Source: Rhodococcus maanshanensis NBRC 100610
GTDB lineage: Bacteria > Actinomycetota > Actinomycetes > Mycobacteriales > Mycobacteriaceae
Direction of reading: 5' to 3'
Assembly: GCF_001894865.1 (NCBI RefSeq)
Contig: NZ_BCXA01000018.1
Span: 62,001-126,000 of the forward strand
DNA length: 64,000 bases
The position numbers and the translations under genes are program-made. Every line of letters starts with the position of its first letter. Position 1 is the first letter of the stretch. The notes below the pieces were generated by a model, which was not told the origin of the DNA, ran no database searches, and saw only the letters and a list, made by a program, of their open reading frames with translations. Shown piece by piece: positions 1 through 8,540 of the stretch.

Positions 1-2844
1 GGTGCCTTGGAAACCGCACACCTCCTCGGCATTCTTCATCGTGACGTCAAACCTGCGAACATAATGCTCACCGAATATGGCGAGCCGGCGTTGACCGATT
101 TCGGAATCGCCCACCTTGCCGGCGGATTCCAGACTGCTACCGGGGTAGTGACAGGTTCGCCGGCGTTCACCGCCCCCGAGGTCCTTGGAGGTCAGGCCCC
201 AAGTACGACTTCAGACACCTACGGGCTCGGCGCCACTCTGTTCTGTGCGATCACCGGGCATGCCGCCTTCGAACGCCGAAGCGGTGAGCAACTCGTGGCG
301 CAGTTCGTGCGCATCGCCAGCCAGCCCATTCCCGACCTCCGGGACGATGGAATCGCCGACGATCTGAGCGCGGTTGTCGAAAGTGCGATGTCCGGCGATC
401 CCAGCGACCGGCCGTCCGCAACCCAACTGGGTAACGCGCTCCGGGAAGCTCAGAGCCATCACGGTCTCCCCGTCGACGAGATGGCTCTGCCCGGCCAATC
501 GGTTGGTGGTGTTCAGCGTGAGCCGCAGGAGACCTTCACACCCCGGTTGAAGGGCAACCTTCCTCTGGAGTTGACAAGCTTTGTCGGTCGCCGACGCGAA
601 CTGGCTGAAGCGAAGAACTTGCTGACGTCTTCCCGACTGGTGACACTGACCGGGATTGGTGGGGTGGGGAAGACGCGCATCGCACTGCGGCTCGCGACGA
701 TGACGGAACGCAACTTCGAGGATGGCGTTTGGCTGGCCGAGCTCGGTGAACTGCGCGACGAATCACTGTTGGTGGACGTCGTGGCGGCCGCACTCGGGTT
801 GCGTGATCGGACGGCGAGGCGGCTGGACGAGCTCATCGTGGACTATCTCGCTTCACGCGACCTGCTACTCGTCCTCGATAACTGTGAGCAGTTGGTGGGA
901 GCGGTGGCGGAGCTGTCCGAGACGCTGCTGAGGACCTGTCCTCGGTTACGCATCCTTGCGACCAGCCGCGAGGCCTTCGGAATTGATGGTGAAGCCGTGC
1001 TGCGGGTGCCCCCCTTGACAGTCCCCGATCGTGAGCCGTCACTACAGGGCATGCCCCGCTACGACGCTGTGACATTGTTCGCCCAACGCGCGGCGACGGC
1101 CGTTCCGACGTTTGTGCTCACCGACGACAACCGAGTGGTGGTTGCCCGTATCTGTCAACGGCTGGATGGGTTGCCGTTGCCGATCGAGTTGGCGGCGGCC
1201 AGGTTGCGGGCGATGTCCCCCGAACAGATCCTGCAGCGGCTGACGGACCGATATGCGTTGCTGACGAGGAGAAGCCGGGGCACGCCGCCACGGCAGCAGA
1301 CCCTGCGGTTGTGTATCGACTGGAGTTATGACCTGTGTACACCGCAGGAGCAGCTCGTGTGGTCGCGACTGTCGGTCTTCGCCGGCAGCTTTGAACTCGA
1401 TGCGGCAGAAGAGGTCTGCGGTGGCGGACTGGACCCGGAGAATATGCTCGACGTGCTGACCTCCCTGGTCGACAAGTCGATCCTGATCCGGGAGGAGCAG
1501 GGCATCGTGGTGCAGTTCCGGATGCTCGAAACCCTGCGCGACTATGGCCGCGAGGAGGCGCAGCGAAACGGAGACTATCCGGAACTTCGTCGCCGGCACC
1601 GGGACTGGTATCAGCAGTTGGCGCTCGTCGCGGAAGCCGAGTGGATCAGCTCGCGTCAGCTGGTGTGGATCGCACGGTTCGAGCGGGAGCAGCCGAATCT
1701 GCGTGAAGCGCTGGAGTTCTGCCTAACTGAACCGGACAACAGCGACATCGAAGCCGGCCTGCGGATCGGAGCGGCGTTGTATCTGTACTGGAGCGCCCGA
1801 GGCCTACACACTGAGGGACGACATTGGCTCGATCGCCTCCTGGCCCGCAATGCCGGCCAGGCCACCGCCGCAAGGATCAAGGCGCTATATACCAACAGCG
1901 TAATGGCAGAGGTCCAGGGAGACTTCCATACAGGAGCCGCCCTCGTGGCGGAGGGGCGCGCGCTAGCCGAACAGATATCAGATCCGGTGACGACGGCCTA
2001 CGTCGACCACGCAGAGGGCCTCCTGGCGCTATTCAAGGGGGAACATGCTCACGCTTGCTCGCGATTGAAGGACGCACTTGCGGTATTCCGCACCGCGGAC
2101 GAACTCACTCTGCAAGTCGAGGCCTTGGAGATGCTCGGGCTTGCATGTGATTCTCTCAATGAGACTGCGCAAGCGCAGAATTACTATGAGGAAGTCCTCG
2201 CAATCACAAAAGCGCGCGGTGAGTCTGTCTACCGATCCTATACAGCTTGGGCCATGGGCGTCGCATTGTGGCGACAAGGTAGTTCCAGTCGCGCAGCGGA
2301 ATTGCTGGAGGAAGGGTTGCGTCTGGCTCGACATGCGGATGAACCCCTCGGCTCGGCGGTGTGTATAGAAGCACTTGCCTGGATCGCGGCCAGCAACGGC
2401 AGTGCGAAACGCGCAGTCGTGCTCATGGGAGCCGCCCAGACACTCCAGCAGGTCGCAGGGAGCACGCCGGCCTTCCTTCCTCACTTACTGATCCACCATG
2501 AAGAATCCGAGCGCACAGCACGACGGGCCCTCGGGGAGCGTGCGTTTCACTCCGCCTACCGGGAAGGGAGGGCACTGAACTCCGATGCCGCTTTCGCTTA
2601 CGCTCTCAACGAGCAAGTCTCCAGCCCTGCTTCACTTACCCGGATGCAGGTGACTCTGACAAAGCGAGAGCGGCAGGTGGCGGACCTTGTCGCCGAGGGC
2701 TTGACCAACAAGGCGATCGCATCCCATCTTGTCATCTCACAGCGCACCGTCGACGGGCACGTCGAGCACGTGCTCGCCAAACTCGGCTTCACCTCCCGAG
2801 CACAGATCGCTGCCTGGGTTGTAGAGCAAGCTCAGCTGTCCTGA
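1..2844 (+). CDS. Ser/Thr protein kinase - STAND ATPase - LuxR regulator (5' partial)
   Basis: The frame is open at base 1, so the N-terminus lies outside the window; 947 residues are visible. It starts inside a protein kinase catalytic lobe: the HRDVKPAN loop (visible residues 13-20) and the DFG triad (33-35), followed by an APE-like motif. Next comes a STAND/NB-ARC type ATPase with Walker A GIGGVGKTR near residue 218 and LVLDNCEQL as Walker B, then a TPR-like helical region, and a C-terminal LuxR/GerE helix-turn-helix from about 881 to 943 (LTKRERQVADLVAEG...). The architecture resembles mycobacterial PknK plus a DNA-binding domain. It lies convergent to the sugar ABC operon and could sense its inducer, which is inference. 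A related kinase-less protein lies at 30690-33008. The 3' half looks less GC-rich than the rest of the window. Confidence 0.9.
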   Translation, partial: GALETAHLLGILHRDVKPANIMLTEYGEPALTDFGIAHLAGGFQTATGVVTGSPAFTAPEVLGGQAPSTTSDTYGLGATLFCAITGHAAFERRSGEQLVAQFVRIASQPIPDLRDDGIADDLSAVVESAMSGDPSDRPSATQLGNALREAQSHHGLPVDEMALPGQSVGGVQREPQETFTPRLKGNLPLELTSFVGRRRELAEAKNLLTSSRLVTLTGIGGVGKTRIALRLATMTERNFEDGVWLAELGELRDESLLVDVVAAALGLRDRTARRLDELIVDYLASRDLLLVLDNCEQLVGAVAELSETLLRTCPRLRILATSREAFGIDGEAVLRVPPLTVPDREPSLQGMPRYDAVTLFAQRAATAVPTFVLTDDNRVVVARICQRLDGLPLPIELAAARLRAMSPEQILQRLTDRYALLTRRSRGTPPRQQTLRLCIDWSYDLCTPQEQLVWSRLSVFAGSFELDAAEEVCGGGLDPENMLDVLTSLVDKSILIREEQGIVVQFRMLETLRDYGREEAQRNGDYPELRRRHRDWYQQLALVAEAEWISSRQLVWIARFEREQPNLREALEFCLTEPDNSDIEAGLRIGAALYLYWSARGLHTEGRHWLDRLLARNAGQATAARIKALYTNSVMAEVQGDFHTGAALVAEGRALAEQISDPVTTAYVDHAEGLLALFKGEHAHACSRLKDALAVFRTADELTLQVEALEMLGLACDSLNETAQAQNYYEEVLAITKARGESVYRSYTAWAMGVALWRQGSSSRAAELLEEGLRLARHADEPLGSAVCIEALAWIAASNGSAKRAVVLMGAAQTLQQVAGSTPAFLPHLLIHHEESERTARRALGERAFHSAYREGRALNSDAAFAYALNEQVSSPASLTRMQVTLTKRERQVADLVAEGLTNKAIASHLVISQRTVDGHVEHVLAKLGFTSRAQIAAWVVEQAQLS

Positions 2845-2874
2845 TTTACATACAGCTGGAAATGGCACCTGAAT

Positions 2875-3924
2875 CTACCTGCCAACGAGCGGCAGGTGAT
2901 CGAGCGAGTAGGTGCGCTCACGGGGCGCTATGTAGTCGGCAATGTTGTTCCCGTCGACGATATCCGTGTCGACGACGTAGGTCTTCTCCGTCTCGCCGTT
3001 GATGGCGTCACGCATTGCGGCCACAGCCACCCAACCGTTGGCGACGGCGTTCGCGTCGATCGTCGCGGTCATCCGGCCCTGGCGAATGGCGTCGATAGCT
3101 GCGGCATCTCCATTGATGCCGGTGACCATGATGCCGCCACCGGTTCCGGTGGAGACCGTCCGGCCGCTGCCCGCGATTGCGGCGGAGATACCGAGGGCGG
3201 ACGCATCGTTGTAGGCCCAGAATGCTTCGACATCCGAATGCGCGGTCAACAGATCCTGGGCAAGCGCGGCGGCGTTCGCAGTGGTGTCCTGGGTGTTCGA
3301 CTGCGAGGCAATGATATCGAGGCCCGCCCCTTCAGCAGCCCTCGTGAAGCATTCGGTATTGGCCTCTACCGAGGGAACCGGCGGACCACCCATGATGATG
3401 ATCTTCATGCCGGGCTTGGCCACGGCGAACATCTTCGCGAGCTGCTCGAGCGGCCCACCGGGATCACAGCGGTTGACCGCCCACCAGGTTGACGAACTGA
3501 TGCCAGCGCCTCCCGAATTCATCCCGATAACCGGTATTCCCGCGGACCGAGCATTCGAGTACACCCCGCCGACCGCACCCGCGTCCAACGACCAGGACGT
3601 CAGCGCCGAAACGTCTTGATCGATCATCGTCTGGACGTTTGACACCTGCGCATCCGCCGAGAGGTTGGCGTCGTAGACCTTGATCTTCCACCCGAGTGAC
3701 TCGGCAGCCGATTCCAGGCCGAAAACCGTGTCCTGCTGAGCCTCTTGGGCCATGACGGGCGAGGAATAGGCGACGGTGACTTCGCCTTGCCCCACGCCGG
3801 ATCCCGCACCCGCGCCCGAGCTGCACGCGGCGAGTCCCCCTGCGAGCGCGATCGCACCGACGCCTGCGAGAGTGGACTTCCTAACCACTTGTGTCCAATG
3901 ACCTTCGCCCTGAACGCTGCTCAT
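2875..3924 (-). CDS. Sugar ABC transporter substrate-binding lipoprotein
   Basis: 349 residues. The N-terminus has a lipoprotein signal: basic stretch, hydrophobic core, then lipobox LAAC with the modified Cys at residue 34, followed by a Ser/Gly linker. The rest reads as a periplasmic-binding-protein type 1 fold of the ribose/galactose class, with conserved blocks such as DQDVSALTSWSLDAG, IPVIGMNSGG and AFWAYNDASALG. It captures a sugar or sugar-like ligand outside the membrane and delivers it to the permease encoded just upstream. The start is supported by AGGAGGAAATCGG before the ATG, which overlaps the permease stop codon by 4 bases (ATGA). Last gene of a three-gene operon read right to left. 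The ligand cannot be named from sequence. Confidence 0.9.
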   Translation of the reverse strand: MSSVQGEGHWTQVVRKSTLAGVGAIALAGGLAACSSGAGAGSGVGQGEVTVAYSSPVMAQEAQQDTVFGLESAAESLGWKIKVYDANLSADAQVSNVQTMIDQDVSALTSWSLDAGAVGGVYSNARSAGIPVIGMNSGGAGISSSTWWAVNRCDPGGPLEQLAKMFAVAKPGMKIIIMGGPPVPSVEANTECFTRAAEGAGLDIIASQSNTQDTTANAAALAQDLLTAHSDVEAFWAYNDASALGISAAIAGSGRTVSTGTGGGIMVTGINGDAAAIDAIRQGRMTATIDANAVANGWVAVAAMRDAINGETEKTYVVDTDIVDGNNIADYIAPRERTYSLDHLPLVGR

Positions 3925-5012
3925 CCGATTTCCTCCTGCTTGTTCGACACCGCTCGGTTGCGCGTGTACCTGTCAAAGACGGAGCGCACCGACATGCCGT
4001 TGCTCTGCAGAAGTCCCAGCCACACCGCCATGATGAGCAGTGCACCGTTGACGGCTTGTCGCCAGAACGTCGACACATCAGTGAGCGTCATCGCGTTCTG
4101 CACGACGCCGAGAAAGAGAACTCCCAGCGCGGTTCCGCCGATGCTGCCACGACCACCGGAAAATGAAGTGCCACCGATCAATACCGCCGCCAACACACCG
4201 TTGAGTAGCGAGACGTCGATTTGTGGTGCCGCCCCGGTGAGGCGTCCGACCTGAATCAGACTCGCGATGCCTGCTGCCGCCCCCGCAAGCAGATACACGT
4301 AAACGGTCGTGCGAGGGACGTTGATTCCGTTCATTCGCGCCGCCTCAGAATTCGACCCTATCGCAAACACTGAACGCCCGAATCGGGTGTATTTGAGCAC
4401 GAAGGCACATGCCCCGATCATCAGGAGGTCGAACACGATGACGATCGAAACGCCGCCGACCGTTCCGGTAGCAAAGGTACGAACCGGCGAGAACTGCTCG
4501 ATTGCAAAGACATTGACCGTAGTTCCATCACCGACGATGAGCGCGAAGCTCGTTGCGATGGAAGCCATACCGAGGGTCACCACCAGAAATGACAACCTGG
4601 CACGCGCGATCAGCAGTCCATTCGCCAGCCCAAACACCCCGCCAGCCGTAAGTGCGGCGAGCATCGAGGCGACCAGCGGCCACCCCGCCTGCAATGCAAG
4701 GCCGAAGACCATTCCTGCCGCAGCTGCCACTGCGGCCGTCGACAGGTCGATTCCGCCCGAGATGATGACGAACGTCGCACCGAGAGCGAGTATCAGCGCC
4801 ACACTGTTCGACCCCACGATGTTGACGACGTTCGACCAGGTTCGGAATGCCGGTTGCGTCAGGCACAGGAATACGAGGACGGCACCCAGTGCGATCAGCA
4901 CGCCGCCCTGATCGTGCAGACGCAAGGGGAACCCGGTCCGGCGCTTGTGCCTCTTCTCAAGAGAATCGGCAGGCGCCTGGACATCGAATGTGTTCGTCAC
5001 GTTCGTCCTCAC
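3921..5012 (-). CDS. Sugar ABC transporter permease (RbsC-like)
   Basis: 363 residues with about ten hydrophobic segments, typical of the BPD_transp_2 / RbsC family of ribose-type importers. Recognisable blocks are LGATFVIISGGIDLS near residue 80 and GLANGLLIARARLSFLVVTLG, both hallmark sequences of this family. It forms the membrane channel of the importer with the ATPase encoded at 5009 and the binding protein at 2875. The start is a GTG that overlaps the ATPase stop codon (GTGA), so the three genes are translationally coupled. The N-terminal 30 residues are hydrophilic and cytoplasmic. Substrate unknown. Confidence 0.92.
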   Translation of the reverse strand: MRTNVTNTFDVQAPADSLEKRHKRRTGFPLRLHDQGGVLIALGAVLVFLCLTQPAFRTWSNVVNIVGSNSVALILALGATFVIISGGIDLSTAAVAAAAGMVFGLALQAGWPLVASMLAALTAGGVFGLANGLLIARARLSFLVVTLGMASIATSFALIVGDGTTVNVFAIEQFSPVRTFATGTVGGVSIVIVFDLLMIGACAFVLKYTRFGRSVFAIGSNSEAARMNGINVPRTTVYVYLLAGAAAGIASLIQVGRLTGAAPQIDVSLLNGVLAAVLIGGTSFSGGRGSIGGTALGVLFLGVVQNAMTLTDVSTFWRQAVNGALLIMAVWLGLLQSNGMSVRSVFDRYTRNRAVSNKQEEIG

Positions 5013-6583
5013 AATGCTGACTGATGGGTTACGGCCGGCGCATTCCTGCCCGATACCGCGGCTTCGTTGACCAGTTCCTCGGTCATCCGGTCACCGGTGA
5101 ACTCGCCGCTGATTCCGCCCCGGTACATCGCGACTATTCGGTCGCTCGTCCCCAGCAACTCGGGTAGTTCCGAAGAAATGAGAACGACGGCGGCGCCCCG
5201 GTCGGCCTCGGCGCGCAGGAATGCGTAGATCGCGCTCTTCGATCCGACGTCGACGCCACGTGTCGGCTCGTTGAGTACGTACACCGGGCAGCCGAGGTCG
5301 AAGGTCCGCCCGAGGACAATCTTTTGCTGATTGCCGCCGGAGAGCACCCCGACCGTTGTGTTAGCCGACGCCGTTCGCACCGCGTACCGCTCGATCGAAC
5401 GCTGGACGACGGTCCGCTCCAATGCGCTGCTCAGGAAGCCGAACGGCATGAGCCGCTTCATATTTGCCAGAGAGAAGTTCTCGGTGACACTTCGTTCGAG
5501 CAGAAGTGCTGCACCTTTACGATCGTCAGGCACGTAACCGATGCCCCCAAGCCTGGCATCCAACGGTGTACGCAGTGAGATGGCCGCGCCGTCGACCTCC
5601 ACGGTGCCGAGCGACGAAATCGCACCCGCCAATGCCAACCCAAGCTCCAGCTTCCCGCAGCCGGCCAGTCCCGCCACGCCGAGGATCTCGCCGCGCCGCA
5701 CGTCCAGGTCGGTGGGTTGCAGGGCTCCGTCAGCGGTGCGCAAACCGCTCAATCGCAGCGCCGGGACCGCCGAAGATCCGGAATCAGGCGCCGTCGACGT
5801 CCGCGAGCCGTAGTAGTCACCGAGTTCGCGACCGACCATCAAGCACACCAACTCCCGCTCGGGGGTGTGCGGCAGGCCAACCGTGTCCACCAATGCACCA
5901 TCGCGAAGTACAGTCGCCCTCGTCGCGGTGCGATAGATCTCGGGCATCCGGTGGGTGATCATCAGGACCGCGACACCCTTGTCGCGTTGTTCTTCGACCA
6001 CCTCCATGAGGCGCGCTGCCGACTTCTCCGACAGACTGCTGGTCGCTTCGTCGAGAATCAGAACCCGTCCTCGCATCGACAACGCACGCGCGATCTCGAT
6101 TTCCTGCTGCAGCTCGAGTCGGAGATCGCCCACTGATGCGGTCTCGTCAATGCCGACCTCGAGCCGGTCGAGCAACTCGCGAGCGGCAGCGTTCATCGAA
6201 CGCCAGGACACCGTGCCGAACCTCCCCACAGGCACCCGCCCCAGATAGATGTTCTCGGCCACGCTCAACGTGGGATTCAGTGTCAATTCCTGACTTATGG
6301 TGACGATTCCGTGGCTCAGGGCCTGGCGTGGGCTCGCTATGCTCACCACCTGCCCATCGATGGTGATCACGCCGGCGTCGGCGCGATGCGTCCCGGCCAG
6401 CAGCTTCGCCAACGTCGATTTCCCTGAGCCGTTCTCGCCCGTCAAGGCGTGCACTTCGCCTGGATAAAGTGACAGATCCACCGAGTCCAGAGCCAACACG
6501 CCGGGAAACCTCTTCACCATCCCGCGCATCGTCACAATGGGGTCTCGCACGCCGGGGTTCTGCAGGTCATCTGCGTCATGCAT
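5009..6583 (-). CDS. Sugar ABC transporter ATP-binding protein (RbsA-like, two cassettes)
   Basis: 524 residues from an ATG preceded by GGAGGAAG six bases upstream; longer in-frame starts to 6766 lack such a site. Two fused ABC domains. The first has Walker A GENGSGKST (49-57), an LELQQEIEIARAL signature and Walker B VLILDEATSS. The second has a degenerate Walker A (AGLAGCGKLE), a proper LSGGNQQK signature and VLNEPTRGVD, where Asn replaces the Walker B Asp, as is usual in this family. It powers import together with the downstream permease and lipoprotein. First gene of the operon; its promoter must lie in 6584-6877 or upstream in the MFS transcript. Confidence 0.93.
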   Translation of the reverse strand: MHDADDLQNPGVRDPIVTMRGMVKRFPGVLALDSVDLSLYPGEVHALTGENGSGKSTLAKLLAGTHRADAGVITIDGQVVSIASPRQALSHGIVTISQELTLNPTLSVAENIYLGRVPVGRFGTVSWRSMNAAARELLDRLEVGIDETASVGDLRLELQQEIEIARALSMRGRVLILDEATSSLSEKSAARLMEVVEEQRDKGVAVLMITHRMPEIYRTATRATVLRDGALVDTVGLPHTPERELVCLMVGRELGDYYGSRTSTAPDSGSSAVPALRLSGLRTADGALQPTDLDVRRGEILGVAGLAGCGKLELGLALAGAISSLGTVEVDGAAISLRTPLDARLGGIGYVPDDRKGAALLLERSVTENFSLANMKRLMPFGFLSSALERTVVQRSIERYAVRTASANTTVGVLSGGNQQKIVLGRTFDLGCPVYVLNEPTRGVDVGSKSAIYAFLRAEADRGAAVVLISSELPELLGTSDRIVAMYRGGISGEFTGDRMTEELVNEAAVSGRNAPAVTHQSAL

Positions 6584-6877
6584 GCGTGACTTCCTCCAGT
6601 CGACTGACGAGGGATCGGACAAGGATGAGACCCTGCCACCGGGACCTGTGGATGGATGGCACGGTAATGGGGAGTCCTCCGGACGGACCAACCTCTCGTT
6701 CCGGTGGGCGGAAAGGGTTGTGCGCTGGCCTACATGCGATCGAGGATGCCGAGAGGCTCGGATCATGCATGGCCCCGCCGAAGTCGATCACGCTACGACT
6801 TCCTCAGCACCCCAAAGGTTCCGGAGTCGTGGACCCGCCACACCTCTTGGTCGAGCGGCGTGAAGGGCTTCACGGAC
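6584..6877. other. Intergenic region upstream of the sugar ABC operon
   Basis: About 290 bases between the stop of the MFS gene and the start of the ATPase gene, both on the minus strand. It holds the Shine-Dalgarno site of the ATPase gene. Open frames crossing it are short, lack ribosome-binding sites and do not look like protein. The ABC operon promoter is expected here, but I cannot point to a convincing -10/-35 pair. Confidence 0.5.
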
Positions 6878-8185
6878 TTACCGGACATGGATCTCCTCGG
6901 GGTGATCCACGCCCGTGACTCCGGCGGGCACGAACTTGGGGCGTCCCGCGAGGGTACCCAACACGATGCTGGCGACAGCCAGGACGACGAGGGCGCCGAG
7001 AAGGACGCGCCAATTGCCGAACAGATCGTGAAAGTACCCGAACAAGATTGGGCCCACTGCCGCAGCGCCGTAACCGACGGTTTGCGACATCCCAGAAAGC
7101 TGACTCGACATCCTATGGTTGGGGGCCCTCAGGCCGAACAGGGCGAAGGCAACCGCAAAGCTGCCGGCTGCCCCCATACCGAAGACAAGGGCGAAGAACC
7201 CAGCGGTCATGTCATTGGCCGAAGCCAGACCCACGACTCCAACCACCTGAATACCCCCGAACGCTGCGGCAATTGCGCTTTGGCTGCGCAGTCGCGCGGC
7301 GAGAGTGGGAGCGAGCAAGCTGCTGGCGATCCCCACAACCGAGAATCCACCCAGAAATGCCCCACTCACGGCCGGCGTCAGGTGCTTGGAAGTGAGGACT
7401 GGAACGAGCCAGGCCACGACGGAGTAGAACGTCAGTGTCTGGGTGGCGAAGAACAGTGCGACCCACCAAGCAGTGCTCGAACGCCACAACGGGTTCTGTA
7501 CGGCAGGTCGAGCCGACGCCTGCTGGCTCACGCGGGTGAGCGGGAGCCATGCGAGCGCTGCGATGGCGGCAAGCAGCCCGGTGGAGGCAGCGGTCACTCG
7601 CCAGCCCCACCCGACGTCGATCGCAAGAGGAAGGGCAAGAAACGACGCAACGCCCGCGGCACCTGCCATCAAGGTGGTGTACATGCTGGTCATCGGCCCG
7701 ATCCGCGAAGGGAAGTCGCGGCGAATGATACTGGGCAGCAGAACATTCGGAACCGTGAGACCGCAAGCAAGGACCGCCGTTCCGAGATAGAGAGCCAACG
7801 TCGCAGGCACCCACCGCATCAGGCTGCCCAACGCTACGAGCACGAAGGCAACCGACATGGCACCTTCGATCCCGAGACGGCGTGAAAGACGCGGCACTTG
7901 CGTAGACAGCAGCATGAAAATGATCAATGGAAGCGTGGTGAGCACCCCGATGGCGCTCGACGACAAACCGGTCGACTCGTGCACCGTGTCTGAGAGCGGC
8001 CCGATCACAGTGAGAGGCGGCCGAAGGGCGATTGACGCCGCGATGATAGCGAAGACAAGGAGCAGGCCGCGACACCGAGCGCTGCCCCCTCTCGGCTCGT
8101 CGAGATGGTTTGGTGCCAAATGTGATTCGAAGCCGATGGGATGACTGCTGATACGCACTGGGCCTCGCTGAGTCCGTTGATTCAT
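6878..8185 (-). CDS. MFS transporter, CynX/NimT family
   Basis: 435 residues with twelve predicted hydrophobic segments. The motif LRPPLTVIGPL just after the first segment is characteristic of the CynX/NimT branch of the major facilitator superfamily (cyanate transporter and nitroimidazole-resistance relatives), usually an anion or drug exporter in the cytoplasmic membrane. No good Shine-Dalgarno site precedes the ATG used here; a GTG at about residue 10 is an alternative start. The gene sits upstream of the sugar ABC operon in the same direction and downstream of a perfect hairpin at 8241-8276. The transported compound is not predictable. Confidence 0.85.
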   Translation of the reverse strand: MNQRTQRGPVRISSHPIGFESHLAPNHLDEPRGGSARCRGLLLVFAIIAASIALRPPLTVIGPLSDTVHESTGLSSSAIGVLTTLPLIIFMLLSTQVPRLSRRLGIEGAMSVAFVLVALGSLMRWVPATLALYLGTAVLACGLTVPNVLLPSIIRRDFPSRIGPMTSMYTTLMAGAAGVASFLALPLAIDVGWGWRVTAASTGLLAAIAALAWLPLTRVSQQASARPAVQNPLWRSSTAWWVALFFATQTLTFYSVVAWLVPVLTSKHLTPAVSGAFLGGFSVVGIASSLLAPTLAARLRSQSAIAAAFGGIQVVGVVGLASANDMTAGFFALVFGMGAAGSFAVAFALFGLRAPNHRMSSQLSGMSQTVGYGAAAVGPILFGYFHDLFGNWRVLLGALVVLAVASIVLGTLAGRPKFVPAGVTGVDHPEEIHVR

Positions 8186-8240
8186 GGTCGCAAAGATGAC
8201 TTTTGGTTATGCCAGTCGGGAGTCCCCCGGTTTGGTTGAC

Positions 8241-8276
8241 TCCTGACCTGTGAGGATTCGTCCTCACAGGTCAGGA
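8241..8276. repeat. Perfect 16-bp inverted repeat with TTCG loop
   Basis: The left arm (8241-8256) begins TCCTGACCTG and the right arm (8261-8276) is its exact reverse complement, separated by the tetraloop TTCG. The hairpin lies between the MFS start (8185) and the IS3 remnant that begins just after it. No T-run follows on either strand, so it is not a classical terminator. It could be an operator of the MFS gene, a stable transcript structure or a relic of the mobile element end. Confidence 0.85.
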
Positions 8277-8540
8277 TCATCAATCCGGCTCACGCCGTAC
8301 CCCGAAGAGTTCCGTCGCGGTCGTCTCGGTAGCCCGCAAGCGTGAGGCCTCGTGGACACAGATCGCCAAGGACTTCGGAATCTCCGAGCCGACCCTGCAC
8401 AACTGGCTCAAGAAGGCCGAGGTCGAGGACGGGACCAGTCCCGGCGTGAACACGGAGGAACGCGCCGAATTGCGTACAGGAAACCGAGATACTGCGCAGG
8501 GCGGCGGCGTTCTTCGCTCGCGAGCTGGCCCGGTGGCGTC
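8277..8540 (+). pseudogene. IS3-family transposase OrfA remnant (frameshifted)
   Basis: Reading across frames reconstructs an IS3-type OrfA. YPEEFRR starts near 8296; after a one-base shift come VVSVARKREASWTQIAKDFGISEPTLHNWLKKAEVEDG (to about 8437, split here only by reading) and TEERAELR; then after a second shift and a deletion come QETEILRRAAAFFAREL and ARW to about 8537. These match the helix-turn-helix (IAKDFGIS, LHNWLKKA) and leucine-rich C-terminus usual in OrfA. OrfB is absent. The remnant runs into the stop codon of the convergent amidase gene, so an old insertion probably ended at or within that gene's 3' edge. Confidence 0.8.

Noticed and set aside
2877-2897. ACCTGCC...GGCAGGT arms near the end of the binding-protein gene
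   Set aside because: They lie inside the coding sequence before its stop codon on that strand, so a terminator role is unlikely.
6704-7885. 393-codon open frame on the plus strand opposite the CynX-type gene
   Set aside because: Low-complexity, charged translation without recognisable domains; it is the GC-driven shadow of the transporter gene.
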